This document shows, piece after piece, positions 59,670 to 64,000 of a stretch of 64,000 nt of DNA; position 1 is the first letter of the stretch; every line of letters starts with the position of its first letter. The DNA comes from an uncultured Propionibacteriaceae bacterium (GTDB lineage Bacteria > Actinomycetota > Actinomycetes > Propionibacteriales > Propionibacteriaceae). The stretch is from the NCBI GenBank assembly GCA_945911015.1, contig CAMDZW010000016.1, forward strand, positions 1 through 64,000, written 5' to 3'. Below the pieces are notes generated by a model. That model saw nothing but the letters and a program-made list of their open reading frames with translations. It was not told the origin of the DNA and searched no databases. Both the position numbers and the translations under genes were made by a program.

Positions 59670-60613
59670 CCGCGAACGCACATCTGGTCAGTGAAGAGGT
59701 CGAAGAGCTCCACAACCGGGAGCCGAAGGGCAAGTCCCTCTACGTCGGCCACAAGGCACCGTGGCACATCGAGGCCATCAAGGTCGTGATCCTGGGGATC
59801 TGTTGCCTCGCGGTGATCGGTCCCTTCGTCATGGTTCTGTCAACCTCGTTCGCCGATCCGGTCCAGATCGGCCGCGGTGGTGGCCTGGTCCTGTGGCCGG
59901 AGAACCCGTCGTGGGAGGCCTACCGGGCGATCTTTGCCGGCGGGCAGGTGACCCGGGCCCTGCTGATCTCGGTCTTCGTCACCGTGGTCGGTACGTTCGT
60001 GTCCCTGATGGTCACGGCGATGCTGGCCTACGCCCTGTCCCGCAAGCAGATGCTCTTCAACAAGATCATCCTGATGGGTCTGTTGCTCACCATGCTGTTC
60101 TCGGCCGGCATGATCCCGCTGTACCTGACGGTCAAGGGATTCGGTCTGTTGGACTCGCTGTGGTCGCTGATCATTCCGGTGGCCGTGTCGGCGTTCAACA
60201 CGATCGTGATGCGGCAGTTCTTCCAGAACCTGCCCGATGACCTCACCGAGGCCGCTTCGATCGACGGTGCGAGCGAGATGCGGATCTTCTTCTCGATCAT
60301 CTTGCCGCTGTCGAAGCCGATCCTGGCTGCCATCGGCCTGTTCTACGCAGTGAACTACTGGAACACCTTCTTCTCGGCCCTGCTCTACATCAACGACCAG
60401 GAGAAGTACCCGATCCAGCTGGTGCTGCGCCAGTACCTGATCAACAACCAGGCCATCGGGGTCGACATCGACCTGATGGGTGAGCTGCCGCCGCCGCAGC
60501 CGGCCCTGCAGATGGCGATCCTGGTGGTCTCGTTGGTCCCGATCGCCTGTGTCTATCCGTTCCTGCAGAAGCACTTCACCAAGGGCATGCTGACCGGTGC
60601 GGTGAAGGGCTGA
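59666..60613 (+). CDS. Carbohydrate ABC transporter permease (MalG/LplC-like)
   Basis: A 315-residue second permease with six helices. The EAA loop is TEAASIDGASEMRIFFSIIL. The N-terminal PFVMVLSTSFADP and the C-terminal LQKHFTKGMLTGAVKG are characteristic of the LplC/YtcP group. It pairs with the preceding gene to form the membrane channel. Its GTG start overlaps the previous stop, and the esterase gene begins 1 nt after its stop. Confidence 0.92.
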   Translation: MTANAHLVSEEVEELHNREPKGKSLYVGHKAPWHIEAIKVVILGICCLAVIGPFVMVLSTSFADPVQIGRGGGLVLWPENPSWEAYRAIFAGGQVTRALLISVFVTVVGTFVSLMVTAMLAYALSRKQMLFNKIILMGLLLTMLFSAGMIPLYLTVKGFGLLDSLWSLIIPVAVSAFNTIVMRQFFQNLPDDLTEAASIDGASEMRIFFSIILPLSKPILAAIGLFYAVNYWNTFFSALLYINDQEKYPIQLVLRQYLINNQAIGVDIDLMGELPPPQPALQMAILVVSLVPIACVYPFLQKHFTKGMLTGAVKG

Positions 60614-60614
60614 C

Positions 60615-61343
60615 ATGCGCGCCATCCCTCATCCGGGTCGGACGGTCGACCTACAGACGATCGATCTGTACGACCCGGAGGGGGACGCCAGTGCGCTGGC
60701 GGTGCTCTTCGTCCACGGAGGCGGCTGGTACGGCGGCGACCGCAGCCATATGGCCGACTGGGCCAGATTCGCAGCCTCGCTCGGACATCCGGTCGGATCG
60801 ACCGGATACCGGTTGGCCGACGACACCGGCTTCGACGACAAGATCGCCGATGTGATCACCGGTTGGCGGATGCTGGCCGAGCAGTTTCCCGATGCAGAGT
60901 CGGTCTGTCTGGTCGGCTCCTCGGCCGGGGCCCATCTGGTCACCGCATTGACCCTGTCGGATCCGGACCTGGTGGCGGAGCTGCCGATCTCGGCCGTGTT
61001 GTCCTTCAACGGCCCTGGTTCAGTCCGTCGGGACCGACTGGCCCGCCCGGAGTGCTGGACCAGAATCAACCAGCTCGGGATGTCGCAGGCCCAGTTCGAC
61101 CTGCTGGACGGGCCGACCAGCGTGCGCCCGGTCAGTTGGTCCTTCGTCCATGCCGAGGACGAGAACTGGTTTCCCCACACCCATGTCGCCGACCTGGTGA
61201 GCCGGTTGGAAGCTGCCGGCCACCGCACCGAGACCACGATGGTTCCCGGCACCAGTCATGGCTTCTGCTACGGCATCCTGGCCAAGGGTGGCGAGCAGGC
61301 CGAGATCTCCATGGCTGCCGCGCGGCGGCTGTGGGGCGACTGA
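60615..61343 (+). CDS. Alpha/beta hydrolase (esterase/lipase-like)
   Basis: A 242-residue serine hydrolase. The oxyanion motif HGGGWYGGD and nucleophile elbow GSSAGAH place it near acetyl-esterase/BD-FAE-type enzymes. The catalytic acid is probably in HAEDENWFP and the His in GTSHGFCYG. There is no signal peptide, so it acts in the cytoplasm. It is tightly linked to the two permeases, suggesting that it deacylates the imported sugar, which is inference. Confidence 0.88.
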   Translation: MRAIPHPGRTVDLQTIDLYDPEGDASALAVLFVHGGGWYGGDRSHMADWARFAASLGHPVGSTGYRLADDTGFDDKIADVITGWRMLAEQFPDAESVCLVGSSAGAHLVTALTLSDPDLVAELPISAVLSFNGPGSVRRDRLARPECWTRINQLGMSQAQFDLLDGPTSVRPVSWSFVHAEDENWFPHTHVADLVSRLEAAGHRTETTMVPGTSHGFCYGILAKGGEQAEISMAAARRLWGD

Positions 61344-61413
61344 GGCGCCACCTGCACCCTCACCTCGGATCTTTTTTTCCCGAGGTCGGTCGGTCGACCG
61401 ATTTTTCCGCTCA

Positions 61414-61435
61414 ATTCACCGAGTTTTCATCCAGT
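61414..61435 (+). promoter_or_regulatory. Candidate PHO box upstream of phoD
   Basis: Two adjacent 11-bp units, ATTCACCGAGT and TTTCATCCAGT. Streptomyces PhoP sites are direct 11-bp repeats of GTTCACC plus four bases, and the units match 6/7 and 5/7. A -10-like TATAGT (61451-61456) follows 15 bp later. The downstream gene encodes a phosphatase of a phosphate-regulated family. Confidence 0.5.
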
Positions 61436-61491
61436 CATGGAATTTTTTCATATAGTGTCTTAATCCTTGTCGATGACCGATGGAGGATCTG

Positions 61492-63054
61492 ATGGTGACC
61501 AGGCTCAACTCGAGGCGCCTGTTTCTCGGTGCGACCGGCGCCGGAGCAGCAGCGGTGATGCTGGGGACGGGCCGGTGGGCCACCACTGATGCGTGGTCGG
61601 CTCCGGTCTCTGACTACCCGTTCACCCTGGGCGTCGCCTCGGGCGATCCACTGCCTGACGGCGTCGTGCTGTGGACACGGCTGGCGACCGACCCGTTGGC
61701 CGAGGACGGCCACGGGGGGATGGGCCTGCGCAAGGTGCCGGTGCGATACCAGGTGGCCGAGGACGAAGCGTTCAGCACAGTTGTCCGGTCCGGGGTCGTC
61801 ACGGCCACGCCCGAACTGGGCCATTCGGTCCACCCTGAGGTGGACGGACTGAAGCCCGATCGCGAGTACTTCTACCGGTTCTCCTCCGGGGGCGAGATCT
61901 CCCCGGTGGGTCGGACCCGTACCGCCCCCGCCCGCAATGCCGACCTCGACGATCTGAGGTTCGCTTTTGCCTCTTGTCAGAGCTACGAGGGTGGTCAGTA
62001 CACCGCGTACCAGCACATGGCGGCCGACGATTTGGACCTGGTGGTGCACCTGGGTGACTACATCTACGAGGAGTCCTACGTCGCTGACCCGCAGTTCCAT
62101 GACGGGGGAGCTCTGCCGGACCATCTGCTCACCGAGTGCCTGACCCTGGAGCGCTACCGGACTCAGTACTCGCTGTACAAGCTGGATGAGCATCTGCAGG
62201 CCGCTCACCAGCAGTTCCCGTGGCTGTTCACCTTCGACGACCACGAGGTGCACAACAACTGGCAGGGCGGCAATGACCCCACCGACGAAGAGTCCGCCCG
62301 TCCTGCTGCGGCCTTCCAGGCGATGTACGAGAACCTGCCGTTGCGCAGCACCCAACGCCCGGACGGGCCCGACATCCAGATCTACCGCAAGCTGCACTAC
62401 GGCAGACTGGCCGACTTCACACTGCTCGACTCGCACAGCTTCCGCAATGCCTCGAGTCAGGCAGAGCGTTTCGACCCGGACCGGACCAATCTGGGCTTCG
62501 AACAGCGTGACTGGCTGATTGACTCCTTCTCCGACTCGACGGCCCAGTGGCAGATCATCGGCAACCAGCAGCCGATGGCCGAGTCCGACCGTGATCCCGA
62601 CCCGGAGGTGAAGCGATTGGTCGCCTCATGGGACCTCTACGCGCGCGAACGCAACCTGATTCTGCAGGCAGCCCACGACCGCGAGGTCGACAACCTCGTG
62701 GTCCTCAGCGGAGACCGTCACACCAATCAGGTGCAGGACCTGCTCACCGACTACGACAATCTCGATGAGGCCGAGTTGGTGGGTGCCGAGTTCGTGGGGA
62801 CCTCGCTGAGCAGCAACGGCGACGGTGCCGACACCTCGCCGGTGGGGGAGGCGCTGATGGAGTGCAATCCTCACATGAAGTTCTACAACTACCAGCGCGG
62901 CTACAGCCGTGTCACTGTCGACCGGGATCGTCTGGCCAACGAGTTCTTGGTGCTGCCCTATGTTTCCGAGCCGGGCTCCCCGATCGAACTGCGTGCACGG
63001 TACGTGGTTGAGGACGGCGTACCCGGCGCCGTCGAGGACATCGTCAACCGCTGA
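61492..63054 (+). CDS. phoD: PhoD-family alkaline phosphatase, Tat-exported
   Basis: A 520-residue secreted metallophosphoesterase. The N-terminal NSRRLFLGATGAGAAAVML is a twin-arginine signal. A PhoD N-terminal domain (FTLGVASGDPLPDGVVLWTRL) precedes the metal-binding domain (FASCQSYEGG, VHLGDYIYE, FDDHEVHNNW, LSGDRHTNQ). It releases phosphate from esters outside the cell. ATG 61492 has GGAGG 5 nt upstream. ATG 61480 lies before that site. The 3' end overlaps the convergent pgl gene by 11 bp. Confidence 0.93.
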   Translation: MVTRLNSRRLFLGATGAGAAAVMLGTGRWATTDAWSAPVSDYPFTLGVASGDPLPDGVVLWTRLATDPLAEDGHGGMGLRKVPVRYQVAEDEAFSTVVRSGVVTATPELGHSVHPEVDGLKPDREYFYRFSSGGEISPVGRTRTAPARNADLDDLRFAFASCQSYEGGQYTAYQHMAADDLDLVVHLGDYIYEESYVADPQFHDGGALPDHLLTECLTLERYRTQYSLYKLDEHLQAAHQQFPWLFTFDDHEVHNNWQGGNDPTDEESARPAAAFQAMYENLPLRSTQRPDGPDIQIYRKLHYGRLADFTLLDSHSFRNASSQAERFDPDRTNLGFEQRDWLIDSFSDSTAQWQIIGNQQPMAESDRDPDPEVKRLVASWDLYARERNLILQAAHDREVDNLVVLSGDRHTNQVQDLLTDYDNLDEAELVGAEFVGTSLSSNGDGADTSPVGEALMECNPHMKFYNYQRGYSRVTVDRDRLANEFLVLPYVSEPGSPIELRARYVVEDGVPGAVEDIVNR

Positions 63055-63727
63055 CGGCGGCGGATGCGTCGACGCGCCACACGGTGGCACTGCGGCCGCG
63101 GACGCGGGCCGCGGGAAGGGTGCTGCCCACCGTACGGGCCGAGGTGACCGCCTCGGCTTTGTCGGCGCCGGAGACCACGAACCACACCTGCGCGGACTCG
63201 TTGATCACCGCGTGGGTCAGGCTGATCCGCTCCGGTGGCGGCTTGGGGGAGTTGCGGACCCCGATCACCCGTCCCGGTGCCTCGAGGCCGGGATGATCCG
63301 GGAACAGCGAGGCCACATGCGCGTCGGGGCCAACTCCCAACAGGCACAGGTCGAAGCGGGTGTCACCGAGCTCGGCAGCGTACGCCGATGCGGCCGCGTC
63401 CAGCTCGTGGCCGGAGTCCGAGGCCGGCATCGGGTGACGGATCGTACGATCCCAGATCGGCCCGAACGCTGCTTGCGCCTGGCCGTCATTGCGGTCGGCA
63501 TGTCCGGCCGGAACCCAGCGTTCGTCCCCCCACCACAGATGGACCCGGGACCAGTCCACGGCATCGAGCGCCGTCGCACCGAGATGTCGGTACAGCTGTG
63601 CTGCGATCGTCCCGCCGGTGAGGCACAGATGGGCCTGGCGCTGATCGGCGATCCGCGCAGCGAGCAGGTCGACCAGTGCGGTGGCGGTGGTGGAGACCAG
63701 CTCCTCAGGGGTGGGGGAGACCAACAT
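63044..63727 (-). CDS. pgl: 6-phosphogluconolactonase
   Basis: A 227-residue oxidative pentose-phosphate enzyme hydrolysing 6-phosphogluconolactone. Motifs: CLTGGTIAAQLYRHL, VHLWWGDERWVP, LCLLGVGPDAHVASLFP and RISLTHAVINES. The first motif reads GGT where many relatives have GGS/GGN. ATG 63727 lies 3 nt after the opcA stop, so both are in one operon, presumably with zwf beyond the window. It overlaps the phoD end by 11 bp on the opposite strand. Confidence 0.94.
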   Translation of the reverse strand: MLVSPTPEELVSTTATALVDLLAARIADQRQAHLCLTGGTIAAQLYRHLGATALDAVDWSRVHLWWGDERWVPAGHADRNDGQAQAAFGPIWDRTIRHPMPASDSGHELDAAASAYAAELGDTRFDLCLLGVGPDAHVASLFPDHPGLEAPGRVIGVRNSPKPPPERISLTHAVINESAQVWFVVSGADKAEAVTSARTVGSTLPAARVRGRSATVWRVDASAAVSG

Positions 63728-63730
63728 GGT

Positions 63731-64000
63731 TCACGGTGCCTTTCCCTCCGGAGCCGGAAGGGCCCGGATCGTTTCATGGAAGATGTCATCGGCGTCCATC
63801 CGACGCAGTTCCTCCGACATCAGGTCGGCCACCGCACGCCGTTTGAGGGCGACCAGCCGTTGGGGCTGGCCCGGCACCGCATAGGTGGCCAGGCGGCCGT
63901 CACCCCGCACGATGGCGATGTCGCCGGCGGCGGTCTGCAGGGAGGCTCGGGTGATGCCGGGGCCGTCGCTGACCTCACGCTCGACCCGGATGCCGAGGCG
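63731..64000 (-). CDS. opcA: Glucose-6-phosphate dehydrogenase assembly protein OpcA (partial)
   Basis: Only the last ~89 residues are present, read leftward from the right edge. They begin RLGIRVEREVSDGPGITR and contain GRLATYAVPGQPQRLVALKR and LMSEELRRMDADDIF, typical of the OpcA C-terminus. OpcA promotes assembly and redox control of glucose-6-phosphate dehydrogenase in Actinobacteria and cyanobacteria. The stop (TGA at 63733-63731) lies 3 nt before the pgl start. Confidence 0.88.
   Translation of the reverse strand, partial: RLGIRVEREVSDGPGITRASLQTAAGDIAIVRGDGRLATYAVPGQPQRLVALKRRAVADLMSEELRRMDADDIFHETIRALPAPEGKAP

Noticed and set aside
61970-61998. TTGTCAGAG inside phoD as a damage promoter
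   Set aside because: It is inside the coding region and has no -10 at the fixed spacing.
58519-63043. Prophage, transposon or integrated plasmid
   Set aside because: No integrase, transposase, att-like direct repeats or phage genes are present. Only gene order and AT-rich borders hint at insertion.

Overview
The window is high-GC bacterial chromosome with gene content and order typical of Actinobacteria. The pointers are a dcw cluster without ftsA, sepF-yggT-divIVA after ftsZ, RbpA, OpcA, WhiA, a DUF3040 protein beside mraZ, many GTG starts and start/stop overlaps, and a hairpin element before rsmH. A Propionibacteriaceae-like member of Propionibacteriales is my best guess, but this is inference from synteny and not a species call. 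There is no phage, transposase, integrase or CRISPR array. Almost everything is core housekeeping.

Layout. 1-3.2 kb: end of an aminotransferase gene, then a methyltransferase-dinB operon and a DUF3040 protein. 3.2-7.7 kb, minus strand: a coupled moxR-DUF58-transglutaminase operon. 7.8-24.9 kb: MraZ boxes, mraZ, a structured leader, then rsmH-ftsL-ftsI-murE-murF-mraY-murD-ftsW-murG-murC-ftsQ-ftsZ-pgeF, which builds lipid II and assembles the divisome. 25-29.3 kb: sepF, yggT, divIVA, a DksA-type zinc-finger protein, lspA and a pseudouridine synthase. 29.3-37.2 kb: pyk, tRNA-Leu(CAA), a PdtaR-type ANTAR regulator, a thioesterase, polA and rpsA. 37.3-46 kb: a PrsW-like membrane protein coupled to a repeat-rich membrane protein, a TDT-family transporter, uvrB, a yybP-ykoY (Mn2+) riboswitch with terC, an oxidoreductase and an MBL hydrolase. 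46-54.5 kb: uvrA, a Rieske protein, uvrC, rapZ, a CofD/YvcK-family gene and whiA. 54.6-58.5 kb: gap-pgk-tpiA-secG-rbpA. 58.5-63.05 kb: an apparent accessory insert (two sugar-type ABC permeases, an esterase, phoD) splitting the usual run from secG/rbpA to pgl-opcA, whose pgl and partial opcA close the window on the minus strand.

Most notable signal. Four separate DNA-repair transcription units (methyltransferase-dinB, uvrB, uvrA, uvrC) carry the same promoter architecture: TGTCAG, fixed spacing, TANGCT, then 6-7 nt to the start codon. This matches the mycobacterial RecA/LexA-independent (PafBC-type) DNA-damage promoter and implies leaderless mRNAs. It also places an uncharacterised methyltransferase in the damage response. 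A second theme is in-frame or intergenic short tandem repeats in unrelated loci (dinB N-terminus, ftsI N-terminus, ftsZ linker, uvrA C-terminus, the QYG membrane protein, the end of tpiA). Histone-H1-like Lys/Ala/Pro tails occur on both UvrA and the DksA-like protein. I see no wholly new multi-gene system. The best candidates for new biology are the damage-promoter-linked methyltransferase and the PrsW-like protein with its coupled membrane partner.
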